Of a DNA stretch of 64,000 bases, positions 8,488 through 16,863 are shown one piece after another (the first letter of the stretch is position 1; every line of letters begins with the position of its first letter). The notes under the pieces are model-generated. The model ran no database searches. It was not told where the DNA came from and worked only from the letters and a program-made list of their open reading frames with translations. Origin of the DNA: Hyphomicrobiales bacterium. Lineage in GTDB: Bacteria; Pseudomonadota; Alphaproteobacteria; Rhizobiales; Rhizobiaceae. Both the position numbers and the translations under genes were made by a program. Where the stretch lies: NCBI GenBank assembly GCA_900467185.1, contig UBPA01000003.1, positions 930,001-994,000 on the forward strand, read 5' to 3'.

Positions 8488-8778
8488 ATGAAACCAGCCG
8501 GCCAAATGACAATCACCTTGACGAACGAGTTGGAGCAGTTTGTCCGGAGCGAGGTGAACGAAGGCACTTTTGCTTCCAACAGCGAATATATTCGCGACCT
8601 TGTCCGTGAGCGTTACCGCAAGAAGCAGGACAGGGAAGAGAAGATGAAAACGCTGAATGCGGCCTTGGAGCGCGGCATGGCGGATTCTGCCGCCGGTCGT
8701 GTCACACCGCTGGGTGAGGCTTTCGAGAAAATTCGTGCCGCGATCGGCATTCCCGACGATGAAAGCAGTCATGCGTGA
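8488..8778 (+). CDS. parD: ParD-type antitoxin
   Basis: A 96-residue protein; GAGAGGAG lies about 10 bases before the ATG. The N-terminus is a ribbon-helix-helix DNA-binding unit (MTITLTNELEQFVRSEVNEG, then SNSEYIRDLVRERYRKK), the classical ParD/CopG pattern, followed by a charged helix and a flexible tail that would wrap the toxin. ParD neutralises ParE and represses the operon. It overlaps the toxin gene by four bases (GTGA). The region before it holds phased AGTG/ACTA repeats. The pair sits in an otherwise core-gene stretch, flanked by repeat elements, suggesting acquisition. Confidence 0.92.
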   Translation: MKPAGQMTITLTNELEQFVRSEVNEGTFASNSEYIRDLVRERYRKKQDREEKMKTLNAALERGMADSAAGRVTPLGEAFEKIRAAIGIPDDESSHA

Positions 8779-9074
8779 AGGTCGTTCTTACCGACGAGGC
8801 CATCGCAAACCTGATTGCGATTGGCCGTTACGTCAGCAAGGATAATCCGTCACGGGCCTTGACGTTCGTTGCCGAACTGGAAAACAAGTGCCAACGCATC
8901 GGCACGATGCCGAAGGCGTTCCCGCTGATCGTCGGTCGCGAGAAAGAGGGCATCCGCCGCCGCGTCCACGGCAATTACCTGATCTTCTACTGGGTGAAAA
9001 AGAACACCGTTGAGGTCCTGCATGTCCTGAACGGGGCGATGGATTACGAGGCCATCCTGTTCCCGGATGAATAA
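8775..9074 (+). CDS. parE: ParE/RelE-superfamily toxin
   Basis: This encodes 99 residues from a GTG start that overlaps the antitoxin stop. The sequence MKVVLTDEAIANLIAIGRYV, then A-L-T-F-V-A-E-L..C, FPLIVGREKEGIRRRVHGNY and LIFYWVKKNTVEVLHVLNGA matches ParE of the RelE superfamily: a small beta-sheet fold with basic residues before the last strands. ParE toxins of this group usually poison DNA gyrase, though some relatives are ribosome-dependent RNases; sequence alone does not decide. The reading frame is intact and the conserved R-R-x-x-H-x-x-Y patch is present, so it is probably active and held by its antitoxin. Confidence 0.9.
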   Translation: MKVVLTDEAIANLIAIGRYVSKDNPSRALTFVAELENKCQRIGTMPKAFPLIVGREKEGIRRRVHGNYLIFYWVKKNTVEVLHVLNGAMDYEAILFPDE

Positions 9075-9130
9075 GGCCCGTGAACGCGCCTAACCGCACC
9101 GCACCTTTCCCGAAATGACCTCTCCAAGCC

Positions 9131-9174
9131 GCGTTCCCGGACACAAGACCGCTGCGCTCTTCTGCTGGGAATGC
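9131..9174 (+). repeat. short palindromic intergenic repeat
   Basis: GCGTTCCC at 9131-9138 and GGGAATGC at 9167-9174 form an imperfect terminal inverted repeat around a core CAAGACCGCTGCGCTCTTCT. The core resembles the ATCGCTGAACACTTTCG part of the element after polA, read on the other strand. It abuts the stop codon of the TetR gene (9177-9175) and follows parE by 56 bases. Confidence 0.55.
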
Positions 9175-9801
9175 TCAGACCGCCTGCGCGTCCTCCCGGC
9201 GGAAGCAGCCGAAGAGGCGGGAGAGGCCCTGGCGGCCTTCGCCGGCGAGGTCGAAGCGGCGGCCGAAGAGGAGCCATTCGCTGCAGAGGCCCTTGATCAT
9301 CCAGCGCAGCGCCCGCGCGGCGCTCGATGGCGTCCAGGCCCGGCTGAGCGTGCCGCGCGAGGCGGCCTTTCCGAAGGCGTCCTCCAGAAACCGCGTGTGC
9401 TCGTCGTCGATTTCCTGCTGGCGACCGAGCACCGGGGCGAGGTCGCTCGTGTAGTCGCAGCGCAGGAGGATGGTGAGGATGCGCTGGCGCTGCTCGTCGC
9501 AGGCCATGACGTCGAGCCAGTCGCCGGCGACCGCCTCGATATGGGCGAGGATATCGATGCCGACATTCTCGATCTCGTCGCGCAGCAGCTCCTCGTCGGG
9601 CAGCGGCACCGCCTTGTAGAGTTCGAGAAAAATATCGGCCTTGTTTTGGAAGTGCCAGTAGATCGCGCCGCGGGTCACGCCCGCGACCGACGCGACATCC
9701 TCGAGGGTCGCGTTGGAGACGCCCTTCTCGAAGAAGACGTGCTCCGCCGCCGTCAGGATGCGGTTGCGCGTTTCCTCCGCTTTCGCCTTCGTCCGCCGCA
9801 T
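9175..9801 (-). CDS. TetR/AcrR-family repressor of the RND efflux operon
   Basis: This encodes 208 residues starting MRRTKAKAEETRNRILTAAE at 9801. The open frame continues far upstream, but homology to the family begins here. The helix-turn-helix is HVFFEKGVSNATLEDVASVA followed by GVTRGAIYWHFQNKADIFLE, the standard AcrR/TtgR/AmeR pattern. The C-terminal domain would bind hydrophobic drugs. It is the last gene of the minus-strand order adaptor, pump, regulator, 56 bases after the pump gene, and is therefore likely co-transcribed and autoregulated through the palindrome at 14456-14473. Confidence 0.93.
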   Translation of the reverse strand: MRRTKAKAEETRNRILTAAEHVFFEKGVSNATLEDVASVAGVTRGAIYWHFQNKADIFLELYKAVPLPDEELLRDEIENVGIDILAHIEAVAGDWLDVMACDEQRQRILTILLRCDYTSDLAPVLGRQQEIDDEHTRFLEDAFGKAASRGTLSRAWTPSSAARALRWMIKGLCSEWLLFGRRFDLAGEGRQGLSRLFGCFRREDAQAV

Positions 9802-9857
9802 GGTCTCGTGAACCTCCCACAGGGGTCGGCCCGCCTGACGGCGGGCCGGAACCGCGA

Positions 9858-12800
9858 TCACTCGGCCGGTGTGGTGCCAGCGGTGTGGCCAGTACCGTGG
9901 CCAGCGGCCGGTGCGGTGGTCGTCTGCTCGTTCTTCTTGCCGCGCTGGAAGATCTTCATGACGAAGACGAAGAAGACGGGCACGAAGAACACCGCGAGGA
10001 TCGTCGCCGAGATCATGCCGCCGAGAACCCCGGTGCCGATCGCGTTCTGGCTTGCGGCCGAAGCACCACTGGCAATGGCGAGCGGCACGACGCCGAGCGT
10101 GAAGGCGAGCGAGGTCATGAGGATCGGACGGAAACGCAGATGCGCCGCCTCGATCGTCGCATCCATCAGCGACTTGCCGGCCTCCATCTGCTCCTTGGCG
10201 AACTCGATGATCAGGATCGCGTTCTTGGCCGACAGGCCCATGATCGTGATCAAGCCCACCTTGAAATAGACGTCGTTGGAGAGGTCGCGCAGCGTGATGG
10301 CGATGACCGCGCCGATGATGCCAAGGGGCACGACGAGCATGACCGAGATCGGGATCGACCAGCTTTCGTAAAGGGCAGCAAGGCAGAGGAAGATCAGCAG
10401 GCAGGAGAGCCCGATGAGCAGCGGCGCCTGCGAGCCCGACTGGATTTCCTCGCGCGACTGGCCGGACCACTCATAGGCAAAGCCCGAGGGCAGTTCGCCC
10501 ATCAGCCGTTCCATTTCCGCAATCGCCTCGCCCGAGGAATGGCCTGGCGTCGCCTGGCCCGAAATGCGGATGGAGGGGTAGCCGTTATAGCCGACGGTCT
10601 GGGCCGGGCCCATCTGCCACTCGATGGAGGAGAAGGCGGACAGGGGCACCATGCCGCCATTGGTGTTGCGCACGTTGAGCGTCAGCAGATCGGACGGCTT
10701 GGTGCGCTTGGTCACGTCGGCCTGCACGGTCACGCGCTGCAGACGGCCCGAATTCGGGAAGTCGTTGACGTAGGTGGAGCCGAGATTGGTCGAGATCGTG
10801 GCGTTGATGTCGGCAAAGGCGACGCCGAAGGTGTTGGCCTTCTCGCGGTCCACGATCAGGTTCAGCTGGGCGACGTCCGGCAGGCCGTCCACGCGAACGC
10901 CGGCAAGGATCGGGCTCTGCGCGGCAAGGCCGAGCAGCTGGTCGCGAGCGGCGGCGAGCGCCGTATCCCCCTGTCCTGCCCGATCCTGAAGACGGAACTC
11001 GAAGCCGTTGCTGGTGCCGAGACCCTGGATGGGCGGCGGCGACAGCGCGAACGCGATCGCGTCGCGGATCTGGCTGAAGGCGATCGAGGCGCGCATGGCG
11101 ATCGAGGCGGCCGAATCGTCGGCACCGCGATCCGCCCAGTCCTTCAGCGTGATGAAGGCAAGGGCCGCGTTCTGGCCGGAGCCCGAGAAGGAGAAGCCGT
11201 TGACGGCGATGATGCGATCGACGGCGCCTTCCTTGCCGAAGAAGCCTTCCACCTGCTGGATGACCTCGGTCGTCCGGTTGGCGGTGGCTTCCGAGGGAAG
11301 CTGCATGGAGACGATGATATAGCCCTGGTCCTCGTTCGGCAGGAAGGCCGAGGGAAGCCGCATGAACAGGTAGCCCATGGCAGCGACGATCACGAGGTAG
11401 ACGAGCATGAAGCGGCCCGACCGCTTGATCATCCAGGCGACCCAGCCGCTATAGCCGTGCGAGGTCTTGTCGAAGCCGCGGTTGAACATGCCGAAGAAAC
11501 CGCGCTTCTGCTGGTGCTGGCCCTTCGGGATCTGCTTGAGGAAGCTGCCGGCGAGCGCGGGGGTGAGCGACAGCGCCAGGAAGGCGGAGAACAGGATCGA
11601 GGTCACCATGGTCAGCGAGAACTGCTGGTAGATGACGCCGACCGAGCCGGGGAAGAAGGCCATGGGAATGAACACGGCGGACAGCACCAGCGTGATGCCG
11701 ATGACGGCGCCGGTGATCTGGCCCATCGCCTTGCGCGTCGCCTCCTTCGGCGTCAGCCCCTCTTCCGTCATGATGCGCTCGACGTTCTCGACCACGATGA
11801 TGGCGTCGTCGACGAGAATGCCGATCGCCAGCACCATGGCGAACATGGTCAGCACGTTGATGGAGAAGCCCGCGGCATAGATGATGGCGCAGGTGCCGAG
11901 CAGCGCGACCGGCACGACGATGGTCGGAATGAGCGTGTAGCGGATGTTCTGCAGGAACAGGAACATCACGAGGAAGACGAGCGCGACGGCTTCGAGCAGC
12001 GTGTGCAGCACCTTTTCGATCGAGACCTCGACGAAGGGCGCGGTGTTGTAGGGAATGGAATATTCGACGCCTGCGGGGAAGTACCCTTTCAGCTCTTCCA
12101 TCCGCGCCTCGATCAGCGTCGCGGTGTTGAGCGCGTTGCCGGTCGGGGTCAGCTGGACGGCGATGGCGGCCGAAGGCTTGCCGTTGAGGCGGGTCGAGGT
12201 GTCGTAGCTCTGGCCGCCGACCTCGATGCGGGCGACGTCGCGCAAGCGCACGGCCGACCCGTCGGGATTGGCGCGCAGCACGATCGCGCCGAACTCCTCC
12301 GGCGAGGACAGCTGGCCCTTGACGAGAACCGGGGCGGAGACCTGCTGGGTGATCGGGTTCGGCTGGGCGCCGATGGAGCCCGCGGCGATCTGGGCGTTCT
12401 GCGCCTGGATGGCGCTGGTCACGTCGCCGGCCGTGAGGTTCAGGCCCACCATCTTGTCGGGGTCGATCCAGACGCGCATGGAGCGCTCGGAGGAGAAGAG
12501 CTGCGCCTGGCCGACGCCCTCAATGCGCTGGATCTCATTGAGCACGTTGCGGCTGAGATAGTCGCCGAGACCGATGGCGTCCATGGAACCGTCGGTGGAG
12601 GTCAGCGAGATGATCAGGAGGAAGCCGGAGCCGGCTTCGTCCACCTGGATGCCCTGCTGGGTCACCGCATCCGGAAGGCGCGGCTCGACGCGGCGCACGC
12701 GGTTCTGCACGTCCACGGCCGCATCGCCGGGATCGGTGCCCGGCGCGAAGGTAACGTTGATGGAGACGGCGCCGGCGGCGTTCGACGTGGACTCGAAATA

Positions 12801-13028
12801 CTGGAGACCGTCGATGCCGTTCAGCTCGTTCTCGATCAGCTGCGTCACGCCCTGATAGGTCTCGGTGGAGGACGCGCCGGGATAGGTGGCGGAGATGCTG
12901 ATCTGCGGCGGCGCGACGCTCGGATACTGCGCGATCGGCAGGAAGGGGATCGCGATGATCCCGGCGATCATGATGAAGAGGGCGACGACCCAGGCGAAAA
13001 TGGGCCGGTCGATAAAGAAACTGGGCAT
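9858..13028 (-). CDS. RND multidrug efflux pump, inner-membrane subunit (HAE1/AcrB type)
   Basis: A 1056-residue pump. It opens MPSFFIDRPIFAWVVALFIM and has the usual twelve membrane spans in two halves with two large periplasmic loops after spans 1 and 7. Proton-relay acidic pair DD occurs in AIGILVDDAIIVVENVERIM; the pore-domain motif near VDVQNRVRRVEPRLP is intact; the second half carries SAKNAILIIEFAKEQME. The family exports drugs, bile salts or plant phenolics through a trimer, coupled to protons. The adaptor gene lies 9 bases upstream. No outer-membrane channel gene is present in the window, so a TolC homologue elsewhere is presumably used. Confidence 0.96.
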   Translation of the reverse strand: MPSFFIDRPIFAWVVALFIMIAGIIAIPFLPIAQYPSVAPPQISISATYPGASSTETYQGVTQLIENELNGIDGLQYFESTSNAAGAVSINVTFAPGTDPGDAAVDVQNRVRRVEPRLPDAVTQQGIQVDEAGSGFLLIISLTSTDGSMDAIGLGDYLSRNVLNEIQRIEGVGQAQLFSSERSMRVWIDPDKMVGLNLTAGDVTSAIQAQNAQIAAGSIGAQPNPITQQVSAPVLVKGQLSSPEEFGAIVLRANPDGSAVRLRDVARIEVGGQSYDTSTRLNGKPSAAIAVQLTPTGNALNTATLIEARMEELKGYFPAGVEYSIPYNTAPFVEVSIEKVLHTLLEAVALVFLVMFLFLQNIRYTLIPTIVVPVALLGTCAIIYAAGFSINVLTMFAMVLAIGILVDDAIIVVENVERIMTEEGLTPKEATRKAMGQITGAVIGITLVLSAVFIPMAFFPGSVGVIYQQFSLTMVTSILFSAFLALSLTPALAGSFLKQIPKGQHQQKRGFFGMFNRGFDKTSHGYSGWVAWMIKRSGRFMLVYLVIVAAMGYLFMRLPSAFLPNEDQGYIIVSMQLPSEATANRTTEVIQQVEGFFGKEGAVDRIIAVNGFSFSGSGQNAALAFITLKDWADRGADDSAASIAMRASIAFSQIRDAIAFALSPPPIQGLGTSNGFEFRLQDRAGQGDTALAAARDQLLGLAAQSPILAGVRVDGLPDVAQLNLIVDREKANTFGVAFADINATISTNLGSTYVNDFPNSGRLQRVTVQADVTKRTKPSDLLTLNVRNTNGGMVPLSAFSSIEWQMGPAQTVGYNGYPSIRISGQATPGHSSGEAIAEMERLMGELPSGFAYEWSGQSREEIQSGSQAPLLIGLSCLLIFLCLAALYESWSIPISVMLVVPLGIIGAVIAITLRDLSNDVYFKVGLITIMGLSAKNAILIIEFAKEQMEAGKSLMDATIEAAHLRFRPILMTSLAFTLGVVPLAIASGASAASQNAIGTGVLGGMISATILAVFFVPVFFVFVMKIFQRGKKNEQTTTAPAAGHGTGHTAGTTPAE

Positions 13029-13037
13029 GGACCGTCC

Positions 13038-14342
13038 TTACTTCGCTTGTGCAGGTGCCGCTTGTGCAGGCTGGGCGCCGCCTTCGGGCGCGGCAGGCTT
13101 GTCGGCGGAGGCCGCGGGGGCGCCCGCCGGATCGTTGCCCGCAGGCTCGCCTTCCGGCTTCGTGGGGGCGGCGGGGGCCGCGTCGCCTTCCGGCTTGGCC
13201 GGCTGCGGGTTCCAGTCCACGGCCTTGACCGGCGCGCCGGGGCCAACCTTCTGGAAGCCCTCGACGATGATCTTCTCGTCCGCCTTCAGGCCGTTCGAGA
13301 TCACCCAGCGGTCGCCGACCACGCGGCTCGTGGTGACGGGACGGATCTCGACCTTGCTCTCGCCGTTGACGACGTAGACCAGCGCCTTGCCGGCGGTGTC
13401 GCGCTGGATGGCCTGCTGCGGCACGGCGATCGCATTGCGCTCGATGCCCTGCTGGATGAGGCCGCGGACATACATGCCGGGCAGGAGATCGCCGTTCGGA
13501 TTGGCGAATTCGCCGCGCAGCGTGATCTGGCCGGTGGTTTCATCGACCGCGGCTTCGGAGAAGAGCAGACGGCCCTTTTCCGGATAGGGCGTGCCGTCGT
13601 CCAGCACCAGCTGGGCGGCCGCCTCGTTGGCATCCGTCATCAGCTGCCCGTCCTGCAGCGCCTTGCGCAGGCGGATGACGTCGGTCGCTGTCTGGGTGAA
13701 GTCGGCATAGACGGGGTCGAGCTGCTGGATGGTGGCGAGGTTTTCCGTGCCGCTCTGGCTGACGAGCGCCCCTTCGGTGATCAGCGCGCGGCCGATCCGG
13801 CCGCTGATCGGCGCGGTGACGTTGGTATATTGCAGGTTCAGCCGGGCGGAGGCGACGCCGGCCTCGGCGATCGCCACGTCCGCGTCCGCCTGCGCCAGAA
13901 GCGCGACGGCGTCGTCGAAGTTCTGCTGCGTCGCGACGTTCGAGCGGCGCAGCTGCTCCTGGCGGTCGGCGGTGTTGCGGGCCTGCGTCTGGGCGGCGCG
14001 CGCCCGGGCAAGCGTGCCTTCGGCGCTGTCCACCTGAACCTGGAAGGGCTTCGGATCGATGCGGTAGAGCACGTCGCCCTGCTGCACCGTGGTGCCCTGC
14101 TCGAACACGCGCTCGACCACGATGCCGGACACGCGCGGGCGAACCTCCGCCGTGCGGGTCGCGGCGATGCGGCCGGGAAGCTCGTTGGTGATCGGCAGCT
14201 CCTCGGTCTTCGTCGTGACGACCGCGACCTCGGAGGGCGGCCGCTCCGGCTGCCCCTGCGCCTGCTGCTCTTCCTGCTGGCAGGCACTCAAGAAAGCCGC
14301 ACTGATGACGAGAGCGGCGAGCGTCAGACGATTGGTCCGCAT
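13038..14342 (-). CDS. RND efflux periplasmic adaptor (membrane fusion) lipoprotein
   Basis: The start at 14342 gives 434 residues beginning MRTNRLTLAALVISAAFLSA with a lipobox LSAC, so the protein is anchored as a lipoprotein. It has the AcrA/MexA order: a lipoyl half (VSGIVVERVFEQGTTVQQGD), an alpha-helical hairpin (about residues 95-160), second lipoyl half (YTNVTAPISGRIGRALITEG) and a beta-barrel and membrane-proximal domain. The last 70 residues are an unusual Ala/Pro/Lys/Glu-rich tail that probably is unstructured. It is the first gene of the operon; the pump begins 9 bases after its stop. Confidence 0.95.
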   Translation of the reverse strand: MRTNRLTLAALVISAAFLSACQQEEQQAQGQPERPPSEVAVVTTKTEELPITNELPGRIAATRTAEVRPRVSGIVVERVFEQGTTVQQGDVLYRIDPKPFQVQVDSAEGTLARARAAQTQARNTADRQEQLRRSNVATQQNFDDAVALLAQADADVAIAEAGVASARLNLQYTNVTAPISGRIGRALITEGALVSQSGTENLATIQQLDPVYADFTQTATDVIRLRKALQDGQLMTDANEAAAQLVLDDGTPYPEKGRLLFSEAAVDETTGQITLRGEFANPNGDLLPGMYVRGLIQQGIERNAIAVPQQAIQRDTAGKALVYVVNGESKVEIRPVTTSRVVGDRWVISNGLKADEKIIVEGFQKVGPGAPVKAVDWNPQPAKPEGDAAPAAPTKPEGEPAGNDPAGAPAASADKPAAPEGGAQPAQAAPAQAK

Positions 14343-14455
14343 ATGAAGGTCCCACGAAAAAGACCGGCGCGCACATGAGGTCTCATGGCGTCGGCCGGAG
14401 GAAACGAAAATCAGACAATGGCCCGGAGACGGATTCAGGGCAGGTCGTGGCCTAT

Positions 14456-14473
14456 ACAAACACGAGTGTATGT
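14456..14473. promoter_or_regulatory. candidate TetR-family operator
   Basis: ACAAACAC-GA-GTGTATGT is a palindrome with one mismatch in eight pairs (arms 14456-14463 and 14466-14473). It lies 114 bases before the adaptor start, in the gap that would hold the promoter of the efflux operon. ACATACA..TGTATGT-type half-sites are typical for AcrR/TtgR-like repressors, and the TetR gene is in the same operon. Confidence 0.55.
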
Positions 14474-14552
14474 TTTCGAGTCAAGCGGATCCTGCCGATG
14501 ATGCAGCGCACAATTTTGTGATGACTTACCAAATCGACGCCTGGCCCTGACA

Positions 14553-15044
14553 TCACACCCCGGTCGAACCGAAGCCGCCGGCACCGCGCGCCGTTTCTGA
14601 AAAAGTGGTTGCCTCGGTAACGCGGGCCTGCGTCACCGGCGCGATCACCATCTGGGCGATGCGCATGTCGCGGGTGACGGTGAAGGGATCAGCACCGTGG
14701 TTGATCAGCAGCACCTTCACCTCGCCGCGATAATCGCTGTCGATCGTCCCCGGCGTGTTGAGGCAGGTGACGCCGTTCTTGAAGGCGAGACCCGAGCGCG
14801 GGCGAACCTGCCCCTCGAACCCGTCGGGGATCTCGAAGACGAAGCCGGTCGGCACCAGCGCGCGTTCGCCGGGCGCGATGACCAGCGGTTCGTCCGCGGC
14901 CACGGCGGCACGCAGGTCCAAGCCCGCGGCACCCGCCGTCTCATAGGCCGGCAGCGCCAGGCCCTCCCCGTGGGGAAGGCGGACAAGGGCGAGGACGGGA
15001 ATTTCGATGGAACCGGGGGTGTCCGTCATGCGCGGCGCCTTCAC
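14553..15044 (-). CDS. dut: dUTP diphosphatase
   Basis: The protein has up to 163 residues; an internal ATG at 15029 (MTDTPGS) with AAGG ten bases ahead is an equally good start. It hydrolyses dUTP to dUMP, keeping uracil out of DNA and supplying thymidylate synthesis. All five trimeric dUTPase motifs are present: [28 protein letters not shown] (substrate-binding and catalytic Asp/Tyr), RIAQMVI and the C-terminal GAGGFGST lid. It stands alone on the minus strand, divergent from prfC with a 77-base gap. In many rhizobia dut lies next to coaBC; here they are separated by 13 kb. Confidence 0.95.
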   Translation of the reverse strand: MKAPRMTDTPGSIEIPVLALVRLPHGEGLALPAYETAGAAGLDLRAAVAADEPLVIAPGERALVPTGFVFEIPDGFEGQVRPRSGLAFKNGVTCLNTPGTIDSDYRGEVKVLLINHGADPFTVTRDMRIAQMVIAPVTQARVTEATTFSETARGAGGFGSTGV

Positions 15045-15121
15045 GAGAGAGGTTTCAACGGCGTCAATTGCATATCGGCCGTCATATCGCTAGATAAGCC
15101 CCAGAAAACAGGACATTCCCG

Positions 15122-16705
15122 ATGGCTGAAACGCTTGCCGATGCGGTCTCCCGCCGCCGAACCTTCGCGATCATCGCACACCCCGACGCGGGCAAGACGA
15201 CGCTGACCGAAAAGCTGCTGCTGTTCGGCGGCGCCATCCAGCTGGCCGGCGAGGTCAAGGCGAAGAAGGACCGCATCCAGACGCGGTCCGACTGGATGAA
15301 GATCGAGCGCGAGCGCGGCATCTCGGTCGTCACCTCGGTGATGACCTTCGAATATGGCGGCAATGTCTTCAACATTCTCGATACGCCCGGCCACGAGGAC
15401 TTCGCCGACGATACCTATCGCACGCTGACGGCGGTGGACGCCGCCGTGATGGTGATCGACGCCGCCAAGGGCATCGAGCCGCGGACGCTGAAGCTGTTCG
15501 AGGTCTGCCGCATGCGCGACATCCCGATCATCACCTTCATCAACAAGATGGACCGGGAAAGCCGCGATCCGTTCGAGATCCTGGACGAGGTCGAGGAGAA
15601 GCTTGCGCTCGATACCGCGCCGATCACCTGGCCCATCGGCCGGTCGAAGAGCTTCTGCGGCTCCTATTATCTCGCCGAGAACACGGTGCGCGGCGCCGAT
15701 ACCCAGGTCGAGGCGCTGAAGGTCAACGGCCCGCAGGCGGTCGCCGACCGGCTGCCGGAAAACGAGCGCGCCGCCTTCATCGAGGAAACCGAGCTCGCCA
15801 TCGAGGCCTGCCGGCCGTTCGACCGTCAGGCCTTCCTCGAAGGCCACATGACGCCCGTCTTCTTCGGCTCGGCGCTGCGCAATTACGGCGTGCGCGACCT
15901 CATCGACGCGCTGGGCGCCATGGCCCCGCCGCCGCGCGACCAGGTGGCCGACATCCGCACGGTGCATGCGAGCGAGGACAAGATGACGGCCTTCGTCTTC
16001 AAGATCCAGGCCAATATGGACCCGAACCACCGCGACCGCATCGCCTTTGCCCGCATCTGCTCGGGCAAGCTGGAGCGCGGCATGAAGGCGCGGCTCGCCC
16101 GCACCGGCAAGCAGCTCGGCCTCACCGCGCCGCAATTCTTCTTCGCCTCGCAGCGCCAGCTCGCCGATACGGCCTATGCCGGCGATGTGGTCGGCATTCC
16201 CAACCACGGAACCCTGCGCATCGGCGACACGCTGACCGAAGGCGAACAGCTCGTCTTCCAGGGCGTGCCGAACTTCTCGCCGGAAATCCTGCGCCGCGTG
16301 CGGCTGGAGGATGCCATGAAGGCGAAGAAGCTGAAGGAAGCGCTGCAGCAGATGGCCGAGGAAGGCGTCGTGCAGCTGTTTTCGCCCGAAGACGGCTCAC
16401 CGGCCATCGTCGGCGTCGTCGGCGCGCTGCAGCTCGACGTGTTGAAGGAGCGGCTGCAGGGCGAATACGGCCTGCCCGTCTCGTTCGAAATGGCCCGCTT
16501 TTCGATCTGCCGCTGGGTCTCCGCCGACGAACCCGCCGAACTCGACCGTTTCATCACGGCCCGCCGCGGCGACATCGCCCGCGACCTCGACGGCGACCCG
16601 GTGTTCCTGGCGCAGGACGGCTTTTCGCTCAATTACGAGGCCGATCGCTGGAAGGCGATCAAGATGGTCGCGATCAAGGAATATCACGTCGCCAAGGCGG
16701 CGTGA
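15122..16705 (+). CDS. prfC: peptide chain release factor 3
   Basis: A 527-residue translational GTPase that removes RF1/RF2 from the ribosome after termination. GTP-binding motifs are visible: G1 AHPDAGKTT at about residues 19-27, G3 DTPGHEDF, G4 NKMD. The switch region RGISVVTSVMTFEY is typical for RF3, and domains II-III run to the end (FEMARFSICRWVS, then LAQDGFSLNYEADRWK). Length matches Escherichia coli RF3. Single gene; convergent with otsA and separated from it by a RIME-like repeat. Confidence 0.97.
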   Translation: MAETLADAVSRRRTFAIIAHPDAGKTTLTEKLLLFGGAIQLAGEVKAKKDRIQTRSDWMKIERERGISVVTSVMTFEYGGNVFNILDTPGHEDFADDTYRTLTAVDAAVMVIDAAKGIEPRTLKLFEVCRMRDIPIITFINKMDRESRDPFEILDEVEEKLALDTAPITWPIGRSKSFCGSYYLAENTVRGADTQVEALKVNGPQAVADRLPENERAAFIEETELAIEACRPFDRQAFLEGHMTPVFFGSALRNYGVRDLIDALGAMAPPPRDQVADIRTVHASEDKMTAFVFKIQANMDPNHRDRIAFARICSGKLERGMKARLARTGKQLGLTAPQFFFASQRQLADTAYAGDVVGIPNHGTLRIGDTLTEGEQLVFQGVPNFSPEILRRVRLEDAMKAKKLKEALQQMAEEGVVQLFSPEDGSPAIVGVVGALQLDVLKERLQGEYGLPVSFEMARFSICRWVSADEPAELDRFITARRGDIARDLDGDPVFLAQDGFSLNYEADRWKAIKMVAIKEYHVAKAA

Positions 16706-16741
16706 TCTTTCCTCCCCGCAACGTCATTCTCCCTCGCGAGA

Positions 16742-16849
16742 CGTCATCCTCGGCCGTGTGCCGAGGATCTGCGGTCGTCCCCGCAAACACCACGGTCCTT
16801 CAGCTCGCGGGCCATGCAGCAGATGCTCGGGACAAGCCCGAGCATGACG
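16742..16849. repeat. RIME-like intergenic mosaic element, copy 2
   Basis: It has the same plan and length as 1114-1221: a terminal palindrome ATCCTCGGC..GCCGAGGAT, a middle with GTCCCCGCAAACACCA, and a final palindrome ATGCTCGGG..CCCGAGCAT. It lies between the convergent genes prfC and otsA. The outer palindromes of the two copies are swapped versions of each other, as expected for a mosaic family. Confidence 0.8.
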
Positions 16850-16863
16850 ACGTTGAGCCTTCC

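Noticed and set aside
9885-14378. A 1497-codon open frame antisense to the RND efflux genes
   Set aside because: Low-complexity Asp/Gly/Arg/His composition and no family similarity; an artefact of codon bias in the pump and adaptor genes.
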